DNA of 15,564 bases from JBBQTU01 sp038213005 (GTDB lineage Bacteria > Planctomycetota > Phycisphaerae > Tepidisphaerales > Tepidisphaeraceae), in the NCBI GenBank assembly GCA_038213005.1, contig JBBQTU010000083.1, positions 1 through 15,564 on the forward strand, in the 5' to 3' direction. Under the pieces are notes generated by a model. That model was given only the letters and a program-made list of their open reading frames with translations, had not been told where the DNA came from and ran no database searches. The position numbers and the translations under genes were made by a program. Shown piece by piece: positions 9,838-15,564 of this stretch (position 1 is the stretch's first letter; each line of letters starts with the position of its first letter).

Positions 9838-11055
9838 CTACTTTCGCGCCTGGTTGGCCACCTTCATCGGCAGACCGAACAGGTCGATAAACCCGCGGGC
9901 GGCCGTCACGTCATACCCTTCCATGCTGAAGCTTGCGAGTTGCGGGTCGTACAGGGTATTGGGGCTCTTGGCACCAATCGCCTGGGCCTTGCCCTTGAAC
10001 AGCCGCACCTTCACCGTGCCCGTGCAGGGCTGGTTCGTGTAGTCGACAAACTGCTGCAGTGCCAGCCGCAGCGGGTGATACCACTGCCCGTTGTAGACCA
10101 GCTCGGCATACTTCAGCGCCACCTGCTGCTTGTAGTGGGCCGTGTCGCGCTCGACCGTGAGCTGCTCCATCGCCTTGTGCGCCTCGTAAAGGATCGTCCC
10201 GCCGGGCGTCTCATACACGCCGCGGCTCTTCATCCCCACCAGGCGATTTTCCACCAGCAGCGACAGCCCGACACCATGCTTGCCGCCGATCTTGTTCAGT
10301 TCGGCGATCACCATGTGGGCGTTGAGCTTCGCACCGTTGACCGTCACCGGATTGCCGTGCTCAAAGCCTATCTCGACCACTTCGCTCTCGTCCGGAGCCT
10401 TGCTCGGCGGGGTGGTCATGGTCAGGCAGTGTTCCCAGTTGGGTTCCTGATCCGGATGCTCGATCTCAGCGCCCTCGTGGCTGATGTGCCACAGGTTGCG
10501 GTCCTGACTGTAGATCTTCTTCTTGGACTGTGCGATCGGCACGTTGTGCTTCTCGGCATAATCCACAGCGCTCTCGCGGTCGCGCAGCTCGAAGCGGGTG
10601 TCCTTCCACGGCGAGATGATCTTCAGCCGCGAATCCAGCGCCATGTAGGTCAGCTCAAATCGCACCTGGTCGTTGCCTTTTCCGGTGGCGCCATGCCCGA
10701 CGGCATCGGCACCGGTGGCGTGGGCCACTTCCACCTGGTGCTTGGCGATCAGCGGCCGGGCGATCGAGGTGCCCAGCAGATAGTCCTGCTCATAGACCGC
10801 GTGCGCCCGCAGCATCGGGAAACAGAAGTCCCTGGCGAATTCCTCACGCAGATCCTTGATCACCACCTCATCGGCGCCGCTCTTGTAGGCTTTCTCTTCG
10901 ATCCCCTTGAGCTCATCGCCCTGGCCCAGTTCGGCCGCGAACGCCACCAGCTTCACGCCGGGGTAACGCTCCTTCAGCCACGGCAGGATGACGCTGGTAT
11001 CAAGCCCACCGGAGTAGGCCAGCACAATCTTCTTCGGGTTTTCAGTCACGGGCAT
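9838..11055 (-). CDS. argG: Argininosuccinate synthase
   Basis: 405 residues, the usual length. The enzyme joins citrulline and aspartate with ATP to give argininosuccinate, the penultimate step of arginine synthesis, in the cytoplasm. The N-terminal PP-loop AYSGGLDTS (residues 13-21) binds ATP, and GATGKGNDQVRFE (122-134) is the second conserved block. SPWKDTRFELRDRESAVDYA and the C-terminal PCTGTVKVRLFKG region also match the family. ATG 11055 is preceded by GGAGA at 7 nt spacing; a TTG four codons upstream overlaps that ribosome site and is not the start. A promoter is proposed at 11088-11117. No other arginine gene lies nearby. Confidence 0.97.
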   Translation of the reverse strand: MPVTENPKKIVLAYSGGLDTSVILPWLKERYPGVKLVAFAAELGQGDELKGIEEKAYKSGADEVVIKDLREEFARDFCFPMLRAHAVYEQDYLLGTSIARPLIAKHQVEVAHATGADAVGHGATGKGNDQVRFELTYMALDSRLKIISPWKDTRFELRDRESAVDYAEKHNVPIAQSKKKIYSQDRNLWHISHEGAEIEHPDQEPNWEHCLTMTTPPSKAPDESEVVEIGFEHGNPVTVNGAKLNAHMVIAELNKIGGKHGVGLSLLVENRLVGMKSRGVYETPGGTILYEAHKAMEQLTVERDTAHYKQQVALKYAELVYNGQWYHPLRLALQQFVDYTNQPCTGTVKVRLFKGKAQAIGAKSPNTLYDPQLASFSMEGYDVTAARGFIDLFGLPMKVANQARK

Positions 11056-11087
11056 AAAAGTCTCCAATTGTAAGAATCGAAGCCATC

Positions 11088-11117
11088 AGTATATCGGCCC
11101 GCCCCGTCAGAGGCCAA
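11088..11117 (-). promoter_or_regulatory. Putative sigma70-type promoter of argG
   Basis: On the minus strand TTGGCC (11112-11117) and TATACT (11088-11093) are separated by 18 nt; the -10 matches the consensus at 5 of 6 positions, the -35 at 4 of 6. It would give a short leader of about 30 nt. Based on motif match only. Confidence 0.45.
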
Positions 11118-11146
11118 GACGCTGCGCCCAACTCTTCTTAAGGGTC

Positions 11147-11257
11147 GGCGCATCAATAACTGGCAGAAATGGCGAGATCGTCTTTTCTGACACCATTGCC
11201 CCTGGGGGAGGCTGGGAAGGGGTTGGCCTTTTTGAACCGGACGGTTATTGATGCGCC
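11147..11257. repeat. 111-bp element with 14-bp perfect terminal inverted repeats
   Basis: GGCGCATCAATAAC at 11147-11160 is repeated in perfect inversion at 11244-11257, with 83 bp between. It lies upstream of the argG promoter, so it is not part of the argG leader. No reading frame of note lies inside. The form fits a miniature inverted-repeat element or a long hairpin; no direct target duplication is evident at its edges. Confidence 0.6.
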
Positions 11258-11322
11258 GGTCCTATAGGGGCGTGCCCGTTTTTCCGGGCGGCCTGGCGAA
11301 GTGGAGATCGGATACGAACAAG

Positions 11323-11470
11323 GAGCCGTCGGCGTAAGCCGGCGGGTTGGCCGACCGGCCCCGCCTCACCGACAAGCACCTTCGCCGGTTGGGTATCGCC
11401 ACAAGGGTGATCACGCTGCCTCGCAGCGGCAACCGTCATTCGCTAACCCGCCGGCTTACGCCGGCGGCTC
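11323..11470. repeat. Pair of inverted REP-like palindromes
   Basis: Two 29-bp arms (11323-11351 and 11442-11470) are inverted copies matching at 27 of 29 positions. Each arm is itself a hairpin: CCGCCGGC-GTAA-GCCGGCGG in the second arm read on the minus strand, and the same with one G-T wobble in the first. The 90-bp spacer has no gene. The arrangement, two palindromes head to head, is like a bacterial BIME. Confidence 0.7.
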
Positions 11471-11549
11471 GTTGCAGGCGATTCCGACACGGTAAACAGT
11501 TACGCTCCGTGGGGCTGGATTTCTGCACTTGCCCGGAAAACCGAGCACG

Positions 11550-11730
11550 CGATGTCTTAGCCCCAACGGGGCGGCATTCTTAAGCCCAGGGTAAGCGTAC
11601 TCGCGCAGCCCTGGGTAAGAACCATTCACCCTAAATGAGCCATGAAAGGGCGACACGTCTTTCAGCACCGCATTCGCTCCAACCACCCGCTGACGCGCAG
11701 CTTGCATCTGCCCGAAAAATTAGGCACGCC
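11550..11730. repeat. Dispersed palindromic element, copy 2
   Basis: Same 180-bp element as at 1-181, same orientation. Here the first hairpin GCCCC-AAC-GGGGC (11560-11572) and the central CCCAGGG...CCCTGGG are intact, while the last hairpin has one mismatch (GCCATGAAAGGGC). Similarity to copy 1 fades after GGCACGCC near 11730. Together with the elements before it, it makes 11118-11760 a gene-free repeat region. Confidence 0.75.
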
Positions 11731-11820
11731 TGATCTGTCCAGTTGCTGCCCGCGGGGTGGCTTGTCGGAAGTGTCATTGGCTATAATAAGGGCTGGAAGA
11801 TCGGACTGGAGTCATCGAGT

Positions 11821-12033
11821 ATGATCGACATCCTTTGGGACCAGGTAGACCCGACCGCCATTGGACAACGCGCCTTGGGCGAACAGGATGACGACGCGCA
11901 TTTCTGGCTGCACCGTCCGGTTTATGAGCGCGTGGCGGGAATAGAGCACTTGCGACGGCTAACCCATGGCGATACCACGATTGACGCCCGAGTTCAGAGA
12001 GTTCTTGAAACTGCTAAACTCGGCGAACATTGA
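11821..12033 (+). CDS. Small antitoxin-like protein paired with a DUF6036-type nucleotidyltransferase
   Basis: 70 residues. A perfect TATAAT (11782-11787) and GGAG 9 nt before the ATG support real expression. The pattern A-H-F-W-L-H-R-P-V-Y-E-R-V-A-G-I-E-H-L-R-R (26-46), then THGD and ARVQRVLE (56-63), resembles a family of small planctomycete and cyanobacterial proteins (W-L-x-R-x-P-x-E-R-x-x-A-L-E-x-x-R, then A-R-x-Q-R-V-L-E) usually encoded just before a nucleotidyltransferase-like gene. That partner starts inside this gene at 11966, as in intact pairs. The role as antitoxin is inferred from pairing and size. The N-terminal 20 residues have no match I recognise. Confidence 0.65.
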   Translation: MIDILWDQVDPTAIGQRALGEQDDDAHFWLHRPVYERVAGIEHLRRLTHGDTTIDARVQRVLETAKLGEH

Positions 12034-12103
12034 ATATGCCAGACCTAAGGACCTGGGCGACGTGGACGAACTCAAGAGTATTCACGGCCGCGATGGGGAA
12101 TAG
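11966..12103 (+). pseudogene. Nucleotidyltransferase (DUF6036-like) with internal deletion
   Basis: This 45-codon frame begins ATG 11966, overlapping the upstream small gene by 68 bp in another frame. Its first half, TPEFREFLKLLNSANIEY, is the start expected for this family (normally followed by a V-G-G-Y-A-V nucleotidyltransferase core). It is joined directly to ARPKDLGDVDELKSIHG, the expected C-terminal end (x-R-P-K-D-L-x-D-V-x-x-L). The catalytic core, roughly 100 or more codons, is absent, yet frame is kept. The simplest reading is an in-frame deletion of the middle of the gene, leaving no enzyme. Family identity is from memory of conserved ends, not from a search. Confidence 0.7.
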
Positions 12104-12302
12104 GGGCATATTGCCTGCCGGGTTCGGCTGTGCCTGGTCCTGATCCTTCTGAAGATGCGACGTCTGGCCGCCCGGGCAGCAGGCGAGTCGTTCCTGACCG
12201 AGCTTTCGCCTCCCCAGTCGCCTTTTTCCCGCGACTGTTATATGCTCAGGAACCGCCCCGTCGGCGGGACGTAGGATTGCAGGTACTAACAGAAGGAATT
12301 TC

Positions 12303-12833
12303 ATGCAGATCGCCCAGAATAAGGTCGCGTCGTTCAACTACACGCTGAAGGACGACAGCGGCAAGGTCATCGATACCTCCGACGGCCGCGCCCCCCTCGA
12401 ATACGTCCAGGGCTCCGGCGGGATCATTCCCGGCCTCGAGGCCGCCATGCTCGGCAAGCAGGAAGGCGACGCTTTCCAGGTCGTCATCCCGGCCGCCGAC
12501 GCGTACGGCGAGAAGAAGCCCGAGATGATCCAAGCGGTCCCCCGCACCAACTTCGGCTCCATCCCCAAGATCGAAATCGGCATGCAGTTCCAGGCCCGTA
12601 CGCCTCACGGCATGCATGTCGTCACCGTCGTCGGTGTCGATGATGAAAACGTGACGGTTGATGGCAACCACCCGCTGGCCGGGCAGACCCTGCACTTTGA
12701 CATCGCGATCGTCGACGTCCGCGAGGCCCAGCCCCATGAGCTGGAGCACGGCCACGTCTGCAACAAGCATGACCAGGGCGGTTGCGGAAGCTGCGGCGGC
12801 GAGGACGGCGGCGGCTGTGGCCACCAGCATTGA
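12303..12833 (+). CDS. slyD: FKBP-type peptidyl-prolyl cis-trans isomerase, SlyD-like
   Basis: 176 residues; AAGGA (12293-12297) lies 5 nt before the ATG. SlyD is a cytoplasmic prolyl isomerase and chaperone that also delivers nickel to hydrogenase maturation. The FKBP part is at about 1-70 (NYTLKDDSGKVIDTS, then GGIIPGLEAAMLGKQEGD), with an insert-in-flap chaperone domain after it (about 73-130). The C-terminus is a metal-binding tail rich in Cys, His and Gly (HVCNKHDQGGCGSCGG and on), typical of SlyD, though shorter and more cysteine-rich than in E. coli. Its stop overlaps the proposed mutY start. A CAGTCGC...GCGACTG hairpin (12215-12237) lies upstream in the 200-bp leader region. Confidence 0.93.
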   Translation: MQIAQNKVASFNYTLKDDSGKVIDTSDGRAPLEYVQGSGGIIPGLEAAMLGKQEGDAFQVVIPAADAYGEKKPEMIQAVPRTNFGSIPKIEIGMQFQARTPHGMHVVTVVGVDDENVTVDGNHPLAGQTLHFDIAIVDVREAQPHELEHGHVCNKHDQGGCGSCGGEDGGGCGHQH

Positions 12834-13921
12834 TCGGCGACCGCACGGAATTCGCACGACGACTGCTGCGCTGGTACGACACCGCTCGGCGTGATCTCCC
12901 ATGGCGCGTCCCTCCCGTCCCTGCGCCGGGAGCGCGTCCCGATCCCTACTACGTCCTGCTGAGTGAGCTGATGCTCCAGCAGACGCAGGTCAGCACCGTC
13001 GTCGCCTATTTCCACCGCTTCGTCGTGGAATTCCCGACGATTCAGTCGCTCGCCCAGGCCGATGACCAGCATGTCCTGCGCCTCTGGCAGGGACTGGGTT
13101 ACTACTCCCGCGCCCGCAACCTGCACGCCGCAGCCAAAGCCATCGTGGCGCGCCACGGCGGCGTCGTGCCGCCAGACGTCAAGACCCTGCTGGAACTCCC
13201 CGGCATCGGCCGATACACCGCCGGGGCAATCGCTTCGCTGGCCTGGGAGACGCGCGCCCCCATCCTCGACGGCAATGTCCAGCGCGTCCTCTGCCGCATC
13301 TACGGCATCGAAGCCGACCCGCGCGATCGTGCGGTGAACGCCAGGCTATGGGGACTCGCCGACTCGCTCCTGCCCAGGCACCGAGTCGGCGACTTCAACT
13401 CAAGCCTGATGGAACTGGGCGCAACGGTGTGTACCCCGCGATCGCCGACATGTCTCACTTGCCCGGCCGCCATGCATTGCACTGCACAGCAGAAGGGCCT
13501 GCAGGATCGCATCCCACCGGCGCGGAAGACCAAGGCGTCTCCACAAGAACGCCGCTGGGTCTTCTGCGTCGAGCACAAAGGCAAGTGGCTCATCCAGCAG
13601 CGCCCCGCCAAAGGACGCTGGGCGGGGCTGTGGCAGTTTCTCACGATCCCGGCCGGCGAGCGCCCGCCAGAGCCGCACGACCTGGCGGGATTGGGTCTGA
13701 AGGTCAACCACATGGTTCCGCTGGGGACGATCCGCCACACGCTCACTCACCGGCGATATGAGTTCGTAGCCGTCGCCTGCAAGCTGACAGGAAGGTTGCC
13801 CGCCAGCACCCAACCTCGCACCTGGGTGACGCCGGCCGAGTTGACCCAATATCCCCTGTCTCGCCCTCAGTTGCTCATCGCTCAACTCGCGTTCGCCTCT
13901 TCGGCCGCCCCGCAGGCATAG
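12830..13921 (+). CDS. mutY: A/G-specific adenine DNA glycosylase
   Basis: About 363 residues. MutY removes adenine mispaired with 8-oxoguanine. The helix-hairpin-helix glycosylase domain has LLSELMLQQTQVSTV with catalytic Glu46, LPGIGRYTAGAI, and ILDGNVQRVL with Asp147. The 4Fe-4S loop is complete: Cys201-x6-Cys208-x2-Cys211-x5-Cys217. A C-terminal Nudix-like domain starts near RRWVFCVEHKGKWLIQQRP and should recognise 8-oxoguanine. The start is uncertain: no ATG or GTG precedes the conserved region in frame. TTG 12830 overlaps the slyD TGA (TTGA), suggesting translational coupling; TTG 12782 would add 16 arginine-rich residues. It most likely shares a transcript with slyD. Confidence 0.93.
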   Translation: MIGDRTEFARRLLRWYDTARRDLPWRVPPVPAPGARPDPYYVLLSELMLQQTQVSTVVAYFHRFVVEFPTIQSLAQADDQHVLRLWQGLGYYSRARNLHAAAKAIVARHGGVVPPDVKTLLELPGIGRYTAGAIASLAWETRAPILDGNVQRVLCRIYGIEADPRDRAVNARLWGLADSLLPRHRVGDFNSSLMELGATVCTPRSPTCLTCPAAMHCTAQQKGLQDRIPPARKTKASPQERRWVFCVEHKGKWLIQQRPAKGRWAGLWQFLTIPAGERPPEPHDLAGLGLKVNHMVPLGTIRHTLTHRRYEFVAVACKLTGRLPASTQPRTWVTPAELTQYPLSRPQLLIAQLAFASSAAPQA

Positions 13922-13995
13922 CCTCGCCCCAGTCATCGGCCCCACCCACGGCCTGGTGTATTGCGTCGCTCTGATGCCAACTTGAAATCGGGGTG

Positions 13996-14029
13996 GCATG
14001 GCCAGATCGGTACTCCGAGATGGCCATGC
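13996..14029 (+). terminator. Strong hairpin after mutY, possible terminator
   Basis: GCATGGCCA (13996-14004) pairs perfectly with TGGCCATGC (14021-14029). Inside, TCGG-TACT-CCGA forms a second stem, separated from the first by GA on each side, a tandem G-A mismatch that is usually stable. It follows the mutY stop by about 75 bp. Only TTGTCCTT follows, so the U-tract is weak. It could be a terminator for slyD-mutY or an unrelated palindrome. Confidence 0.45.
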
Positions 14030-14118
14030 TTGTCCTTCCCCAGTCCGGAGCGCCGGCCTGAGCAGGTCGCCTATGCTGACGGACTTCGGCCGCAGCACAC
14101 TGGCATAAATCGGTACAC

Positions 14119-14157
14119 ACCGATCCGCCGTTGTTGTTACAATGACAGCGGATCGGT
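14119..14157. repeat. 10-bp inverted repeat at the transposase 5' end
   Basis: ACCGATCCGC (14119-14128) is repeated in perfect inversion as GCGGATCGGT (14148-14157), with 19 bp between that contain TTGT-T-ACAA. It may mark or lie close to the left end of the insertion sequence, or act on its expression. No matching sequence was found after the transposase stop. Confidence 0.4.
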
Positions 14158-15374
14158 CCGCCCGCTGCTGCGCTGTGGATGGCCCGGTCTCATTTGCCAA
14201 CTGCGCCGGGAGGACCTTCGATATGAAACGCTCCTGGCCGTGCAGCAGGCGCTGCGGCTTGGGCACGTTCCCGAGCCCGCCGCGGCCCCTTCGGTCGGCG
14301 CTTCCCGCGAGTATGGCGCTTCGGCGGCCCGACCTGTCGGTGCTCCGACAGGTCGGGCTGGACCAACTGATCTACTCCCGCAAGGAACCCTGGCGGGAAG
14401 ACATTCTGGCATTGATCGTCGGCCGGATCGTGTATCAGGGCAGCAAACTGGCACTGACCGGCGTCTACCAGGATTCGGCCCTGTGGGAGCTATGCGGGCA
14501 TCCGGCCGGCAAACGGCCAGACGTGGAGAAGCACGCCTATCTCCCCATGGATCGGCTGCTGGACAGACAAGAGAGTATTCAAAAACAACTGGCTATGCGT
14601 CACTTCAAGGATGGCTGTCTGATCTACTACGACATGACCAGCAGCTACGCAGAGGGGGAGTACGAGGACTCGGAACTGGTGGCCTACGGCCACAACCGTG
14701 ATTGCAAGCGGGGGCATGCCCAGATTGCCGTTGGGCTGCTGACTACGGCCCAGGGTTGTCCGGTGGCCGTGCGGGTGTTCCGGGGCAACACCGCCGACCA
14801 GACCACCGTGCTGGATCAGGCCAAGACTATTTGCGATGAGTATGGCGTTCAAGAGGTGATCTTCGTGGGAGACCGCGGGATGCTGACGCCCAGGCGGATC
14901 GAGGAGTTGCACGCCCTTGGCTACAAGACCCTGACGGCGCTGACCCACCCGCAGATGCGAGAGCTATTGCAGCGCCGGGTGGTGCAGTTGGAACTGTTCA
15001 GTGAAGAGGCCGATGAAGCACGCCGTTGCTACAAGGACCTGATGCACGTCGAACAGGCCTTCCGCAATCTCAAGACGGTGTCGCTGGAGATGCGGCCGTT
15101 TCATCATCACCTGGACGATCGCATTCGATCGCATGTGTTCGTGTGCATGCTGGCATATTATGTTCAGTGGCAGGCGAGCCAGAGACTCCAGCCGCTGTTC
15201 GCTTCGGACGGCAAAGGGAAGAACCGGCGGTGGACGCTGGATCGGGTGTTCGAGCGGCGCAAGGGGATTCGTATGCAGACGCTGTCCGTCGGCGGGACGG
15301 CCTTTCCCACCGCCATCAGTTCGCCGGATGAGCATCAGCGCCGGATCCTGGAACTGCTGCAAGTGAAGTTGTAG
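14142..15374 (+). pseudogene. IS1634-type (IS4 superfamily) transposase, frameshifted and internally deleted
   Basis: Homology to IS1634-like DDE transposases is clear from LRQVGLDQLIYSRKE onward: YYDMTSSYAEG (first catalytic Asp), VGLLTTAQGCPVAVRVFRGN, FVGDRGMLT (second Asp), and CYKDLMHVEQAFRNLKT with the catalytic Glu, then RPFHHHLDDRIRSHVFVCML. Two lesions are visible. The N-terminal region fits better in the second frame (about 14185-14335, RREDLRYETLLAVQQALRLG), implying a frameshift near 14335. And after VVQLELFSEE the frame passes straight to ADEARRCYKDL, skipping about 130-150 residues that normally separate the second Asp region from the Glu. It may be non-functional, though the three acidic residues remain. 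Confidence 0.8.
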
Positions 15375-15564
15375 CCTGACACGTGAAAAGCGAAAAACGA
15401 TTTTCAATACGGTGGTTACAGGGCGAAAGCGCATTCACATTGACGACATGGTTGTGTCGCTGCGCGAGCAGGGATGTCGAATTGGCGCGGTGGTTGACGA
15501 AGCCCACCACGGCTTCCACGCCGAGACGCAGGCGGCGATCTTTTTCCGTGGGGTGCTGGAGCCG
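15367..15564 (+). CDS. DEAD/DEAH-box helicase (type III restriction Res-like) fragment, 5' truncated and cut by window end
   Basis: The frame opens after a TGA at 15364 and runs to the window end with no start codon fitting the family. It reads RKTIFNTVVTGRKRIHI, then GCRIGAVVDEAHHGFHAETQ and AAIFFRGVLEP. VVDEAHHGF is the Walker B (motif II, DEAH) of superfamily 2 helicases, and the following A-x-x-F-F-R-x-V-L-x-P is common before the T-A-T-P motif in Res subunit helicases of restriction and defence loci. The Walker A region is missing, and no helicase sequence lies left of the transposase. The insertion sequence therefore seems to have replaced or cut the 5' part. Overlaps the transposase stop by 8 bp in another frame. 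Confidence 0.7.

Noticed and set aside
9055..11073. Very long plus-strand open frame opposite the amidase and argG
   Set aside because: Antisense to two genes with clear active-site motifs; composition is an artefact of high GC.

Overview
The window is GC-rich bacterial chromosome. It most likely comes from a planctomycete, perhaps class Phycisphaerae. The clues are a prepilin-type protein with the C-terminal NVMYADGH block typical of planctomycete pseudopilins, heptanucleotide repeats of the GAAATCC type inside and between genes, abundant REP-like palindromes, and a small gene pair of the DUF6036 nucleotidyltransferase type. The assignment is inference; there is no rRNA or other decisive marker.

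Layout. 1-1082: no gene, but one copy of a 180-bp palindromic element (1-181) and a mosaic of short repeats built around a bulged hairpin (313-1026). 1083-1895 (-): alpha/beta hydrolase. 2207-3154 (-): pseudopilin with an in-frame stop at codon 4; an operator-like palindrome overlaps its -10 and start codon. 3211-3341: strong long-range inverted repeat ending in U8 on the minus strand, a candidate structured RNA. 3377-3450 (-): tRNA-Cys(GCA). 3551-3709: four hairpins with CTT/AAG triloops. 3822-4520 (+): divergent IspD-like protein. 4681-8241 (+): full-length cobalamin-dependent methionine synthase (metH) carrying two in-frame repeat insertions. 8286-11055 (-): FGE/SUMF1-like membrane protein, N-acetylmuramoyl-L-alanine amidase lipoprotein and argG, transcribed argG first. 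11068-11820: no gene, three repeat or palindrome elements. 11821-12103 (+): a small toxin-antitoxin-like pair whose nucleotidyltransferase has lost its catalytic middle. 12303-13921 (+): slyD and mutY, end to end. 14142-15374 (+): damaged IS1634-type transposase. 15367-15564 (+): DEAH-box helicase fragment running off the window.

The core genes (metH, argG, slyD, mutY, tRNA-Cys) are housekeeping and look intact. Interest lies in the non-coding and decayed material between them: several unrelated palindromic repeat families, a candidate structured RNA beside tRNA-Cys, the pseudopilin start region, and the deletion-derived nucleotidyltransferase. I do not see a complete new defence or metabolic system. 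The best candidates for something undescribed are the 3211-3341 element and the repeat families.
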